Assembly (NCBI GenBank): GCA_947359465.1
Contig: OX375881.1
Span: forward strand, 34,627,082 to 34,691,081
DNA length: 64,000 bases
Direction: 5' to 3'
From: Metellina segmentata
Lineage: Eukaryota; Arthropoda; Arachnida; Araneae; Tetragnathidae
Part shown: one piece after another, positions 44,295-55,087 of the stretch
Position numbering within the stretch: position 1 is the stretch's first letter
Layout: the number at the start of each line of letters is the position of its first letter
Notes under the pieces: generated by a model
The model's input: the letters and a program-made list of their open reading frames with translations, nothing else
The model's database searches: none
Told to the model about the DNA's origin: nothing
Program-made: the position numbers and the translations under genes

Positions 44295-45320
44295 ATGCCG
44301 TGACGCCGCCATCGAGGACAATATGAGCAGCTGTCAGAGTTCGAGAGGGGAAGAATCATCGGGATGAAGGAAGCTGGATGGTCAGCTCGGCGAGTAGCTC
44401 GTCAAGTAGGCCGTTATGATTTTACAGTGAGGAGGTGTTGGGACCAGTGGACAGAAGAGACGTCATTTACACGGCGACCAGGCTCAGAACGCCCTCAACA
44501 GACCAGTCGTCGAGAAGACCGTCACATCATACGAAACGCACGGGTAGAGCCAACTGCTTCATTGGCCGCTATCCAGACACAGGCAGCACCTTCACTACGG
44601 GTCCCTGTGTCTTTCCGAATCATCGTAAGGCGCCTGGCTGAAGGACATCTGCTATCGCGGCGACCATTACGTGTGCTGCCAATGACACCCACCCACCGAC
44701 GCCTCCGTTTGGAGTGGTGTCGCGCACGACGGGATTGGACTGCAACGAAATGGAACCAGGTCGTCTTCAGCCACGAATCTAGATTCAATTTGAGCAGTGA
44801 GGACAATCGTGTTCGTGTGTGGAGGCCCCGTGGTGAACGCTTCAATCCTGCCTTCGCTTTACAGCGACACACCGCTCCCACAGCTGGTGGGATGGTATGG
44901 GTTGCCATTGCTTACGATACACGGTCACCCCTAATATTGACCCATGGCACAATGAGAGCCCAGTGGTACGCCCATGACATCCTTCAACGACATGTGATGC
45001 CACTCATGGCAGAGCTCCCAGAAGCCATTTTTCAACAAGACAATGTTTGGCAACACACAGCAAGGATACCACAAGACTGCTTCCGCCACATTACCACCCT
45101 TCCCTAGCCTGCTCTATCCCCAGATTAGTCACCTATCGAACAAATCTGGGATAATTTCGGACGGCAAGTTGGACACCCTACGAGTTTGGTCGAACTAGAG
45201 ACGCGTTTACAGCAATCGTGGAACGATATGTCATAGGACATCATACGGAACTTGTATGCCTCAATGCCCGCTCGTATCACATCTTGCATTCGCGCTAGAA
45301 GGGGTTCAACAGAGTACTAA
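44295..45320 (+). pseudogene. Tc1-like transposase, 342 codons, nonsense mutations only
   Basis: The frame from ATG 44295 to TAA 45320 is continuous in length (1026 bp). It reads the HTH (YEQLSEFERGRIIGMKEAGW), VRRLAEGHLLSRRPLRVLP, GGMVWVAIAYDTRSPLILTH, FQQDNVWQHTARI and SPIEQIWDNFGRQ, and ends RRGSTEY. Four in-frame stops are present: TGA at codon 3 (44301), TAG at 45105, TAG at 45126 and TAG at 45234. The first catalytic aspartate is His (VFSHESRFNL). There are no frameshifts, so this copy is younger or less eroded than the others. Terminal repeats were not found. Confidence 0.92.
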
Positions 45321-46111
45321 AACTTCCGTTCATTTGTTTTTTTCTCTGCAATAAATTATCCTATTTTATTTTTTTCTAATCATTTACTTATATCAAAGTA
45401 GTACTTACATGTATATAATTTCGTTTTATTTTGACGAATATATTTATTCGTTGTTCTTAATTAATTAATATTTGTATTTTTATTATTAATTGTGTATTAA
45501 TAAATAATTGTATATATTAATTAATTGTTGTTATATAATTGTTGTATATTAATTAATTGTGTATATATCTATATATATATATACAATTTCGACGACACAA
45601 TTTAGGAGAGTTTCTCGCGTGGTTAGTGTCAAGTGGTCCCCAAATGTAGAATAATTTTTTCACAACATTTGAGTCCTATTGAAGCTATTGCATTTTAACA
45701 AAGATTTCTAATTACTTCGTGCATTAGCTCAGAGAAAGAAAATCTGCAACATGTGCTTTTGGTATGCCACAAGTACCAATAAATATTTACTGTACGTTTG
45801 CTTTTCTTTCTAAACATAAACTACGTACTTAAAAGTGGTTAGATTACAAACATATTTAGTGTCATTAAGGTAACTCATTTTCAGAATAAAGCTCTAACTC
45901 AAACACAGGTACTTAGAAAAATATTTTTGTTTTCAGTTAATTAGGTGCTATGTGTACGACAGATATACAACAATTTGGTATCAATTTGATTAAGATAATT
46001 TTTATGGTAAGAAGCATATAAACTATACTAATATGGCTGGTAATGAAATGCTTAGTTTTCAGTGTTACCTGGTTGTTAGACATTTTAATCAACGTCTATT
46101 TTTCTTTTTAG
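45321..46111. other. AT-rich intron end with TTAATTAAT/TATATA runs
   Basis: At 45455-45595 short motifs TTAATTAATT, GTATAT and TATATATA are piled up (simple repeat). Nothing coding was seen before the LRR 4 acceptor. Confidence 0.5.
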
Positions 46112-46183
46112 CGTTCTTTCGCACAATCCGCTATCTGTCTTAAGCCCTGGAGCCTTTCTGGGATTGTTTAACCTTGAGGAGCT
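46112..46183 (+). CDS. Exon: LRR 4
   Basis: The acceptor is TTTCTTTTTAG and the donor is GTAAGT at 46184. The exon is 72 bp with the same phase. It encodes VLSHNPLSVLSPGAFLGLFN, then LEEL. SHN-PLSVLSPGAF is very typical of RXFP/LGR repeats. It follows the longest intron seen (10.1 kb). Confidence 0.93.
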
Positions 46184-46329
46184 GTAAGTATATTTGCTTA
46201 ACTTTGTTTTATACTTTTCCCCCTCTGGAAGCAACCACCACGCTATGACGACGGCCCCATCTGTTATAAAATAATTCGAGTAAATTATGAAACCGCGAAA
46301 ATAATAGGAATAAAAGTCACAAAAAATGC

Positions 46330-47140
46330 AATCCTACACTATTGTTTTGTTGTTCCACTCGATATAATCAAAACATTGTTTTCAAAACATTGATGTTTTA
46401 TAAAAAAAACATCGATTTATTTACCATCGATTTATTATTTAACATCGATGTTTTACACTGTCGATGTTTTTACGTTAACTTTGTTTTGTTTTGGAATGAA
46501 AAAAGTACTATTGTAAAAATTTTAAAAATAATCCTTTAACTAAGTATTTTTCAGTGTTGGAGACAACCGTCCCATCAGAAAAGCTTTTCCCCTAACTAAA
46601 AAGACAGTTAGTGAAAAAGAAGTTGGCTTAAAGGGGAGAAAGTTAACAAACTTATATTTTTTACAAACTGTAAATAACAAATATTGGGGCAGATAATAAC
46701 TATAGGCCCCAATATTTTTCAATTGAAGGACATAAAAATACGTTTATATTTCTCCCCCATAAGTTCATAAATAATTAATAATAACTAACAATAATTATTG
46801 TAACGTACCTACCTACTTATAGTTAGTAATACCTATTTCAAATTGTTGTAAATATTATTTTCTTTTTTATTATTCAATTTGAAAAAAAAGATTTGTTAAC
46901 TGTTCTTATTAATTTTTTTACTTTGTTTTGACAGTTAAAAAAATCTTAGTTATAAATTAATAAACACGGTAACTGACAAATTAAATCTTTCCCTCACAGT
47001 TTTAAAAAATGGAAGAAAAATTAGTTTAAGTACATCGAGATGTTTAAAATCATCGATGGTTTTTGTGGGCGATGTATTATTGACATCGATGTTTTAATAT
47101 TGAACATCAATGTTGTGTTGTCGTTGTCGCAATCCTATCC
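46330..47140. mobile_element. hAT-like CATCGATG element, eroded copy
   Basis: Repeated ACATCGATG/CATCGATTT motifs at 46385-46480 and 47030-47115 flank about 500 bp of AT-rich DNA. The end TTGTCGTTGTCGCAATCCTA (47113-47134) resembles the right terminus of the 16628 element. Boundaries are approximate. Confidence 0.55.
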
Positions 47141-47420
47141 GGAACTAACTCATGATAGTGAATAAGCTGGCCTTGGGGATAACCGAGTCTGAAGGTTATG
47201 TGCCCTGGCAAATCCTAAGCTGAATTGCATTTAACTTTCTCCCGGTGGTTTACGAAAATTGCCTTGTAATGGCCAGACTGGAGTAAAAACCTATTTTAAA
47301 AGGTCACCACTCCTGGTGAAGAAACAATTTGCATTTCCTACTTGAATAATCATCCTTCCTACGGGTAATAGGGCAGTTTAGTCTCGACGAGATATTACTG
47401 ATCTAGATGCTGCTCGAGGG

Positions 47421-47600
47421 TCATGGTAGACCAGTTGGAAGAGCAACAAAAGGGTTGCGAATTCGAATCTCGATCGTCTGAATCTGAACGTGAATTCCCA
47501 GAACGTGATTCATCTGAACGTGGTTCATAATTACGAGGTCCTTAGATCATACCGTTTGGGATTGATTCCCTACAGTAGTCAATAGCCCGTTGCAATGTTA
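47421..47600 (+). mobile_element. SINE, second family
   Basis: A tRNA-like head (GGTAGACCAGTTGGAAGAGC, then GGGTTGCGAATTCGAATCTC as box B) is followed by GTGGTTCATAATTACGAGGT, GGGATTGATTCCCTACAG and CAATAGCCCGTTG. A GAACGTGATTC/TCTGAACGTG duplication lies in the middle. A hAT element inserted at its 3' end. Confidence 0.82.
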
Positions 47601-47801
47601 AGTGCTGTTCCGTAACTAGGCAGGTGCACCCGCACAGGGCCCACCTGGACGAGGGCCCAAAATAGAGAGATAGAACCCAAAGAGAAGAGTTAAGATAGTG
47701 GGAACAGATGAAACATACCAGATGAAGGAAGTAACGTGACACCCGAAGAATTATTGAAAATGCAAGTTTACAATGTTCTTGACACACGATGGTCTCTGAT
47801 A

Positions 47802-48686
47802 CACAGTCCAGTCACATTAATGTGACCACCTGTCAAAGGCCAGAATAACCACCTTTGGCAGAGCGGAGCGCTGCGAGACGTGCAGGAAGAGAGTCAATTA
47901 GGTTTCTGATGATGAGTGCACCCAGTGAATGCGAGGAAAACATTCCCCAAACCATAATGCTCCCTCCTCCAGCCTGGATCCTTCCGGCAATTGTTGTAGG
48001 GTGTTTGCTTTCAGACGTTTCACGCCGTATACGCCAACGTCCATCTGTCCGATGGAGCATAAAACGTGATTCATCGGAAAAAGCCACCTGTCGCCACTCT
48101 GGGGACGTCCAGTTGCGGTACTGGCGTGCAAATTCCAGCGTTCGTCGCCGATGAACAGCAGTCAGCATAGGTTCATTAACCAGGCGTATGCTGCGGAGGC
48201 CCATGCGCAGCAACGTTCGCTGAACCGTTGTTGAGGATACACTCTTGGTAGCCCCTTGGTTCATCTGGGCGGTCAGTTGATCAACAGTTGCACGTCTATT
48301 CGTCCGAACGCATCTCCGTAGCCTTCGTTCGCCTCTGTCATCTATAGTCCGTGGTGCGCCACATGTGTCACGCCGCTGATTTTGGATAGTGCCATTTTGC
48401 CATGCACGGTACACTTTTACCACGGCAGCACGCGAACAGTTCAAAATATTAGCCGTTTCCAAAATGCTTCCAACCTTGGCCCAAAAGCCAATAATCATGC
48501 CCTTTTGGACGTCGGATAAATCGCTACGTGTCTGCATTACGCCAACGATTGAAAATGCTTTCCGATGCCCTAGGACATCCTTTATATACACTCCACTGAA
48601 ATGTGCTGCCACCTGCCTTTTGTGATTGGTTATTTCACGTTGACGTCGAAAGTAGGTTGTGGTCACATTAATGTGACTGGACTGTG
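47802..48686 (-). mobile_element. Tc1-like deletion derivative (885 bp)
   Basis: Its termini CACAGTCCAGTCACATTAAT are inverted and perfect at the outer bases, with TA on both sides (47800-47801, 48687-48688). Same family as 6458-7653. Relative to that copy, about 345 bp are missing (the part equivalent to about 6557-6903), with the join near 47910. Ends are better conserved than in the longer copy. Confidence 0.95.
47833..48537 (-). CDS. Truncated but open Tc1-like transposase derivative (234 aa)
   Basis: From ATG 48537 (MQTRSDLSDVQKGMIIGFWA) the frame runs without interruption to a stop at 47833. Residues 1-110 carry the two HTH-type DNA-binding segments (SRAAVVKVYRAWQNG, then TVQRTLLRMGLRSI). 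The first catalytic aspartate is present in VAFSDESRFMLHRTDGR, and IMVWGMFSSHSLGAL follows. An in-frame deletion then joins directly to the last residues IRNLIDSLPARLAALRSAKG and GYSGL. The QQDNARCH and DLNPIENLWD motifs, with the other two catalytic acids, are gone. It could bind transposon ends but not cut. An alternative upstream frame start exists to 48666. Expression is unknown. Confidence 0.8.
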   Translation of the reverse strand: MQTRSDLSDVQKGMIIGFWAKVGSILETANILNCSRAAVVKVYRAWQNGTIQNQRRDTCGAPRTIDDRGERRLRRCVRTNRRATVDQLTAQMNQGATKSVSSTTVQRTLLRMGLRSIRLVNEPMLTAVHRRRTLEFARQYRNWTSPEWRQVAFSDESRFMLHRTDGRWRIRRETSESKHPTTIAGRIQAGGGSIMVWGMFSSHSLGALIIRNLIDSLPARLAALRSAKGGYSGL

Positions 48687-48905
48687 TAGATTGGTGTTAT
48701 CAAAAAATGAAAACTATCTGTGTCGATTTTTGCTTTCTCTATGGCTTGTCTTTACAACACACGAGTGTTGCAAATTTAAAACAAATTGGATGCCGATCTC
48801 GCTATTAAATATAGCTAAGTTTTAAAAAAGTAAGAATTCGCATGTCAAATTGAAAATTTTAAGTTTCAAGTAACGACTCTTATACGAAATATAAAAATTG
48901 CATCT

Positions 48906-49166
48906 CCGTTAACACAGGCTCTTCGGGATTTTGGTTTAATTGAGTCTTACCCAAATATCAATGTCACTTTTCGAATATTTATAACACTTCCCGTTTCTAT
49001 TGCTTCGTGCGAGTAAAGTTTTAGCAAGTTGAAATTAATAAAAAATCACTTAAGATCAACTATCGGACAAGAACGATTATCCAATCTTACTATTATTTCA
49101 ATAGATTTCAATATCGTTAAAAATATTAATTATAATGATGTAATTGATGAATTGTTTCTGAAATAA
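48906..49166 (+). pseudogene. hAT transposase C-terminal dimerisation domain, decayed
   Basis: The frame reads PLTQALRDFGLIESYPNINV, then FRIFITLPVSIASCE, a TAA in place of Arg, and SFSKLKLIKNHLRSTIGQER with LSNLTIISIDFNI. This is the conserved hAT C-terminal region (LPVS.AS.ERSFSKLKLIK) of ZMYM-like hAT proteins. One stop interrupts it, and the N-terminal zinc finger and catalytic parts are absent. Confidence 0.85.
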
Positions 49167-49231
49167 TACCTAATTAAGAGGCCTAAATGCAAATTCTTGC
49201 ACAGGGCCCAGGAATGGCTAGTTAAGGCACT

Positions 49232-50190
49232 GGTTTAGAGCGTCGTTAATTTGGCATACAACAAGCATACAGTAAAATAAATAGCAACACAATTTGTCGA
49301 ACCGAAACACCTTCGAATATCTTTTGTAGTAACAAGAACAAAGAGCGAAAAATTGCCTGTTTAAAACGAATATAAATTTAATAACTTTTTACATTGTTTT
49401 TAAAACTTCGTTTTATAAATGCGTAATGCATATATTGTATTCTGTTTTATAATTAGATCAAATATGATCATTAGATTTTAGGTTATGAACTCTTTTGGTG
49501 TGATAAATGTTTAATGCTATTAAAATCATTATAGATCGCTACTTGAATTGATATCTTCAACTTTTGTAGTTAGTTGATTCTGTATTTAATCTAAAAAAAA
49601 TCCTGTAAAGGAAAAATATTTGTAAAATGACGGTTTGGATTTTGAAAAATAAATTTTATTTTCATAATTTTTACTTTCTTTGGAATCATAATTTTTACTT
49701 TCTTTGGAATCATAATTTTGACATACCTATTAGATGAAATGAGTCATCATAGTAGACTTTGTAATATTAAATTGATTTTTCAGTACTTACAATATATATA
49801 CAATGAATTACTTAAAGTGAACTTTCAAAATAAAATTTTGCAGTTATCATATTGTTATAAAATTTGCACAGACTGAGAAGTTTTTTCTACTAAAAAGTCT
49901 ATGGTATAAAGTTTGATCTAAAAATATGCAGTCATATATATCCTAAAGTTATTGCATAAGAGGTGTAAAAAATTTTGTTAAATTAGTAAAAATGGATAGG
50001 TCTTTACCGCATTAACTTTCTATGTATTTTCCTAGGTTTAACGTAGTAGTTTGTATACATATTCGTCAAATTAACTCCATTTGGTAAGTGTATTACTCAA
50101 TTGTAAAGAAAAATAAAAATTGTAAAAAATATTCTTAAAAAGGCATTGGTTAAGCAAGATTTTGTCACGAAATTTCAAAACTTTTATAAT
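49232..50190. other. AT-rich intron 7 sequence
   Basis: A direct 23-bp duplication occurs at 49666-49722 (ATAATTTTTACTTTCTTTGG, then AATC, twice). Nothing else was recognised. Confidence 0.5.
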
Positions 50191-50500
50191 TAACTAGCAA
50201 AATACCCGACCTTACTCGGTTTGAATTGGTTTACTCTAGATTGAAGAGATAATCAAAATATATAATGACTTACGTTTTTTGTAGAATAAAAATTTATTTT
50301 AACATCTTTCGCCACCTTTATATTTTCTACAACTTACTTGGGACACAAAACCTACACATGCATATCCATTCATGTAATACATTTCACATACATCGCACAA
50401 TTGCTGTATGACAAAGCTACAAAATGACGAAAGGTGATACTAAGGTTACTACTATAAAAGACGATTTATAGGAAGATTTGGAATTCCCTTTCTTAAGTTA
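50191..50500 (+). repeat. Interspersed repeat, ATACCCGACSTTRCTCG type, copy 2
   Basis: It begins AACTAGCAAAATACCCGACC, then TTACTCGGTTTGAATTGGTT, and later has TTTTCTACAACTTACTTGGG. It parallels 42470-42710. ACTAGCAAAATACCCG-type starts are common in invertebrate repeats, but I cannot name the class with confidence. Confidence 0.6.
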
Positions 50501-50698
50501 TTTTCATGTTCAACTCAATTAATTAAAATTACGATTTACGGCGTGTGCTCTCGCACTCATTGTCAACAAAACAATATTTTTTTACTTGTGGCACTCTTGC
50601 CTCCGGTATGCGACATTGTGAAATTTTGCAATCTTCTCCTGTCATTATTACAACGAATTTTTTAATGTTGGAAAAAGTTCCAGTTTGGATTAATAAAC

Positions 50699-50782
50699 AT
50701 TATTATTCTTTCAATAACGGCATTATTCTTTAAATAACGGCATTATTCTTTAAACAACGGCATTATTCTTTCAATAATGGCA
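50699..50782. repeat. 20-bp tandem repeat, four copies
   Basis: TATTCTTTAAATAACGGCAT occurs four times with C/A and G/A changes. Confidence 0.9.
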
Positions 50783-51639
50783 TAACTACACTTAAAATTT
50801 ACTGAAAGTTTATACTGACTTACCTAACATTTTTAAGTCTAATACTTTGTGGTGCAGTTGCGTGTGATGAGAAAGAAAACACATTTATTAAAATAATAAA
50901 TATTTAAAACGGGAGACAGCGAAGTAAAACAAAATAAAAGATGTCGCAGAAAATTGTTCTAAAGATATTAATTTGTGATTCAATTTCTCTTGATCTCGCA
51001 CAGTTGCCACAACTTACAACTAAAAGTGTACAAAATTTAAAAATGTGAATTTAATTCAGAGCGAAAGAACCAGAAATAATATCACTGCTCGCGCGATCTT
51101 GTTCATTCTCGTTTCATTGAAAAATATCGTCTGTCCCAAATATTCGGATATCGTTTTCATTGCGCAAAGCATAAAAATAAGACTCGAAATAAATGAAGTA
51201 TCAGAGATAAAATTCCTTAAAAAAAATAAGTTTAGAAGAATAATTACTTTTTCAGCAGTACTGGTAAAGCAATCGAAGTAATCGTAATATTCAATAGACA
51301 TTCCAATTTTTCCAAAACTACCAAATTATGGTTGATTTAAGTATACTTACTCAGGTGTTTTAGCATGAAACTCAACTAAATATAATAATAAAGAAAGGTT
51401 TAATATTGCATTTACTAAACTAATAATGTATAAAATAAAATATAATGCAATCAAATATCTGGAATACAATTGATGTGATGTCTACACAAACACACAAACA
51501 CAAAATCGAGCATAGAACAGAAAGACGGACAGACAGACTTTCGCAACCAATGCCACTCACTAAATGAAGATAAGTACTCACTGTATGCAAATTTTCATGA
51601 AAATATCTTAAACCGCGTGGACGTGTATAGGGCACAACA
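50783..51639. other. Intron 7 sequence, little recognised
   Basis: From about 51480 the sequence has ACAGACAGACAGAC-like runs that extend the repeat at 51640. The overlapping frames at 51045-51301 show no domain. Confidence 0.45.
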
Positions 51640-51775
51640 TACAGACAGACAGACACCAAACGAGAAAAAGGCGCATTCGGCATCCGAAGGGTCCAAAACG
51701 GATAGAAAACTTGAAATGGGTCGAAAATATTGAATGTACAAACAAACACTCCATTCTTATTTATATAGATTCCTT
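51640..51775 (-). repeat. Interspersed repeat with TGTCTGTCTG tract, copy 2 (inverted)
   Basis: It is the reverse complement of 17745-17900 by blocks: AAGAATGGAGTGTTTGTTTG, TATCCGTTTTGGACCCTTCG and CGTTTGGTGTCTGTCTGTCT. Confidence 0.78.
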
Positions 51776-52132
51776 TTTTTGCACTTTGATATATAGTCAG
51801 AATTCAAGGATTGTCAAAAAAAATTTCAAGTAAATCAACTTTAATGATATGTGCAGAGAACGTTTTGGAGAAAAGAAACATTTTTAAAAACAAATTTACT
51901 GTTCTTATCTAATATATATTTGAAGTTTTATATGTAACTCCCCGTCAAGAATGATAGTATTTTGAAAATACTTTTTGCTATCCAGAAGACCTTGATATAA
52001 ATTAAGTTTTAACACTAGAATTTAAAAATCGATTTTGGTGATTTTGAAAGCCCACTCTGTCCTCTAAAATAACATATTAAATAATCAATACTTTTAAGCA
52101 TTTATTATAAATAAAAATGTTATGTATTGTAG

Positions 52133-52204
52133 AGATCTTCGTGACTGTGGACTGAGCACTTTGCCTTCGACAGTATTTGATGATTTATCAAAGTTGGGAG
52201 CATT
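52133..52204 (+). CDS. Exon: LRR 5
   Basis: The acceptor is ATGTATTGTAG and the donor is GTAAGT at 52205. The exon is 72 bp with the same phase. It encodes DLRDCGLSTLPSTVFDDLSK, then LGAL. The N of the LxxN position is Cys, a frequent LRR substitution. An unpaired Cys here could be buried. Confidence 0.92.
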
Positions 52205-52529
52205 GTAAGTATTCATATCTATCTTTATTTTCCCATTCAATTTTTTTTTTGGGTCACACTCTCATCGATATTATAAATCATACTTTTTAAGAATAAAGGG
52301 AATTGAATAATTACTGAGTTAAAGAAATTAAGAACTTTATTAACCACCCTAGTAGTTTATCTTCGAGTCCAAACTCACCTGTAGTGTCTAACCAAAAACG
52401 AATTCAGACTATAAATGTTCACTCAGTCATTTTTCTTTACAATGTATGTTATATTTCTTTAGAAACAAACTTAGTGTGTTTAGCTAGTGAGTAGAATAAT
52501 TTTTTCTTCGTTTTCTGAGAACTATGTGG

Positions 52530-52770
52530 GGTTTCCGGTTGAAAGAGTAAAGGATTAGCAACCAGAGGGTTGCGAGTTCGAATCCAACAAAAACTCGTGC
52601 GCAAGAGACGCAAATTCAGTTTGTCGAGGCCTCAAGCTTTGTTCTCGTCATCTGACAGTGGTTCAAAATTACGAGGCGTCCTCGGATCTTCAGCTTTGGG
52701 ATTGATCCCGGACCGTTGCCTATAGACCGTTGTGTTTCTCCAGTTTGGCGTTAAGTAGATACCTACCTGA
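52530..52770 (+). mobile_element. SINE, second family
   Basis: The head reads GTTGAAAGAGTAAAGGATTA and GGGTTGCGAGTTCGAATCC (box B). The body reads CATCTGACAGTGGTTC, AAAATTACGAGGCGTCCTCG, GGGATTGATCCCGGACCGTT, GACCGTTGTGTTTCTCCAG and TTTGGCGTTAAGTA. It is nearly full length. Confidence 0.88.
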
Positions 52771-52989
52771 GAACTATGCTTTTTGACTTCACGATTTTTG
52801 GTATTATCAACAATTTATGTTTTTTAAAATTGGAGGATTACTGCAGGTTCTTTAAATTGCTTTTTGATTTCATACCTTTTGACCGGGCATAACAACTGTA
52901 TAGCGTATTTCAGTCTAAAAAGTATGATTAAATACCACATTGTAATGTTAAGGAACAAAAGGATTATCTAAGAAAATTAAATAGATTGT

Positions 52990-53447
52990 GTTGTTGTTGT
53001 TATTTTTTTTATTTTTTTGTTATGCCTACACTGGCAGACCACAGGAGTGCCAGGCCCGTCGAAGACGTCAAGAGGCGAGGGGGATGCGGCTTCCATGCAA
53101 GTGAGCCCCATTGGGAGGAAGTCCGACTTAACTCGAATTTTTAGCCAACAGATGGCAGCACATCGACACGTTTCGTTTTTACGGAGAGGTCACATTTCCA
53201 CGACATTCAATCATACTCAAGCACACGGTTGTAATTTTGATCCAAACCAGAGAACAAACTAATCCCTGGTTCGGCACCCCAGAGGAATTGATTTATTATG
53301 GGAACATGGAGGACTTTGTGACCACGACAGATTTTTCGTGCACCAGTCACCTTTAGCGTACACGGGAGTTTTCGGTCAGCTGGGCTTGAACTTATGATCA
53401 GTCAGTCACGAGCTCGATGCCCTACCGACCAGGCCACCCGGCTCATA
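52990..53447 (-). mobile_element. tRNA-derived SINE, (CAA)n tail, copy 2
   Basis: The left side starts TTGTTGTTGTT (the CAA tail on the reverse strand). The body contains GAGTGCCAGGCCCGTCGAAG and CATTGGGAGGAAGTCCGACT. The right end is a tRNA-like head (GGCCTGGTCGGTAGGGCATC on the reverse strand). The head differs from copies 1 and 3, so it may be a subfamily. Confidence 0.88.
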
Positions 53448-54109
53448 CAGATTGTGTTTGTTGGTACAAGTAATTTATTCAGGTAGTATAGGCTTCCATA
53501 ATTTTTGAACTATTTATCTTAACTATCTATTTGAAAAAAGTTTTTCTTGGCGGTGTTATTATAGACTGGAAAAGACTTTTGTTCATTAATTTAAAACTCT
53601 TCTCCTATTTCTATACTGAAACGACAGAAAAAAAGTAATCCCTCTAAGACTGAGGTACTTATAAAAATTATCTTTCGACTTAATTTTGTGACAGAAAATT
53701 ACCCTCCCACGTTTTTATATATTTTGTTGTGTGTCTTACTTAATTATTTAATGTATACATCACTTGTCATGCCTGCTCATATTTTCCATATTTAATACAA
53801 AAATATATCTAGTTAAAAAATTTCTAGTCTCATCCTGAGGATGTTAAATGGGAAAGTAAAATGTGAGCTCGTATGTTAGTTATCTTAAAAAATAAGAAAA
53901 AACAATACAGGAATCCTTATTAAAAATTTTGAGCTACTAATTGATTTTCTTGTTATTTTTTTACGTGATTTTCAATTAGGTGCATGACTAACAAGGTACC
54001 ATTATATATTTTTGATGTCCATTAAAAATAGAAAAATGACAATAGAAATTATTTAAAGCAAAGAAACACACGAAGTGTGTCTATTATGCTTTATATGTGC
54101 ATTTTGGAG
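53448..54109. other. AT-rich intron 8 sequence, nothing recognised
   Basis: No frame or repeat was seen. Confidence 0.5.
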
Positions 54110-54541
54110 CCACGGTAGCTCAGTCAGTAGAGCGTCGGGCTCGCATGAGAAGGGTTGTGGGTTCTATCCTCGGCGAAGCCTACAAATCTGATGATGAGTT
54201 CGAGCCCAGCTGACCGAAAACTCCCGTGCACGAAAAATCTGTCGTGGTCACAAAGTCCTCCATGTTCCCATAATAAATCAATACCTCTGGGGGTACCTGA
54301 TCAGGGGGTTATCGGCCTCTGATTGGGATCTAAATTACGATATGTGTGAGTGAATGGATGTATGAAAGGGACCTTCCTGTAAAACGGATGTGTCATTTAT
54401 GTCGAGCAAAGTCGGACTTCCTCCCAATGGGGCTCAATAACATGGAAGGCTCACCCCCCCTCGCCTCTTGCCGTCTTCGACGGGCCTGGCACTCCTCTGG
54501 TCTGCCAGTGTAGGCATAAGAAACAACAACAACAACAACAT
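54110..54541 (+). mobile_element. tRNA-derived SINE, (CAA)n tail, copy 3 (complete)
   Basis: It begins GAGCCACGGTAGCTCAGTCA with box A, then AGAAGGGTTGTGGGTTCTAT as box B. It runs through the shared body (GACCGAAAACTCCCGTGCAC, TCCATGTTCCCATAATAAAT, AGTCGGACTTCCTCCCAATG) and ends with AACAACAACAACAACAACA. This is the most complete copy in the window and a good consensus seed. Confidence 0.92.
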
Positions 54542-55087
54542 GTGCATTTTCCTTTTTAGTTAAAAATTTAAGTAATAGTTTTAGGATATATGAACTCAAA
54601 AAATGTTTGAATTGTCTAAATTCTTAGGCGTAACATCTTTCAATGCCAATTTTTTTAATGAAACAACGAAAATGAAACACGAAACAACGAATAGACGGAT
54701 TGAAATTTAAAAGTAGTTTGGCGTGGGTGTAATATTGAATTTTTAAAACAAAACATCTGGCGTTTTTTATTAAATTTCATCACTTACTAATTTTTTGAGT
54801 TCGCCCCGCAGCATTTATAATCATCTGCAATTATTAATTGAAAACAAAACTTGTTAATTTATGCTTTACTTAATTTCTGTAATGCGTTAAAAATGTAATA
54901 TTATATTTTCAATTAAGTGTAATATTACCCAATATTGCCTCTTCAAATTCTTCATAACCAGCAAGTTCTTATAAAATAGTCACTCGTTTTTCAACAACTC
55001 GGTATAAGGAGTGTGGGCTAACGGTTGAATGAATGCAACTAACTATACAAAATAACTAATGCAACATGTAATGAATTTTTATGCTAT
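54542..55087. other. AT-rich intron 8 sequence, nothing recognised
   Basis: No frame or repeat was seen. Confidence 0.5.

Larger units (their letters stand above)
47601..49231 (+). mobile_element. hAT transposon relic hosting a Tc1 derivative
   Basis: The ends show related inverted motifs: AGTGCTGTTCCGTAACTAGG with CACAGGGCCCACC at the left, and GCACAGGGCCCAGGAATGG with CTAGTTAAGGCACT at the right. Between them are a hAT dimerisation-domain fragment and the inserted Tc1 derivative. The 8-bp duplication is not recognisable, so the exact limits are uncertain. Confidence 0.6.

Noticed and set aside
44522..44908. Reverse-strand 128-codon frame
   Set aside because: It is a shadow of the forward transposase at 44295-45320.
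54110..54190. Functional tRNA gene
   Set aside because: The box A and box B signals belong to the head of a SINE. No cloverleaf with a paired acceptor stem could be drawn and the body continues for 350 bp to a CAA tail.
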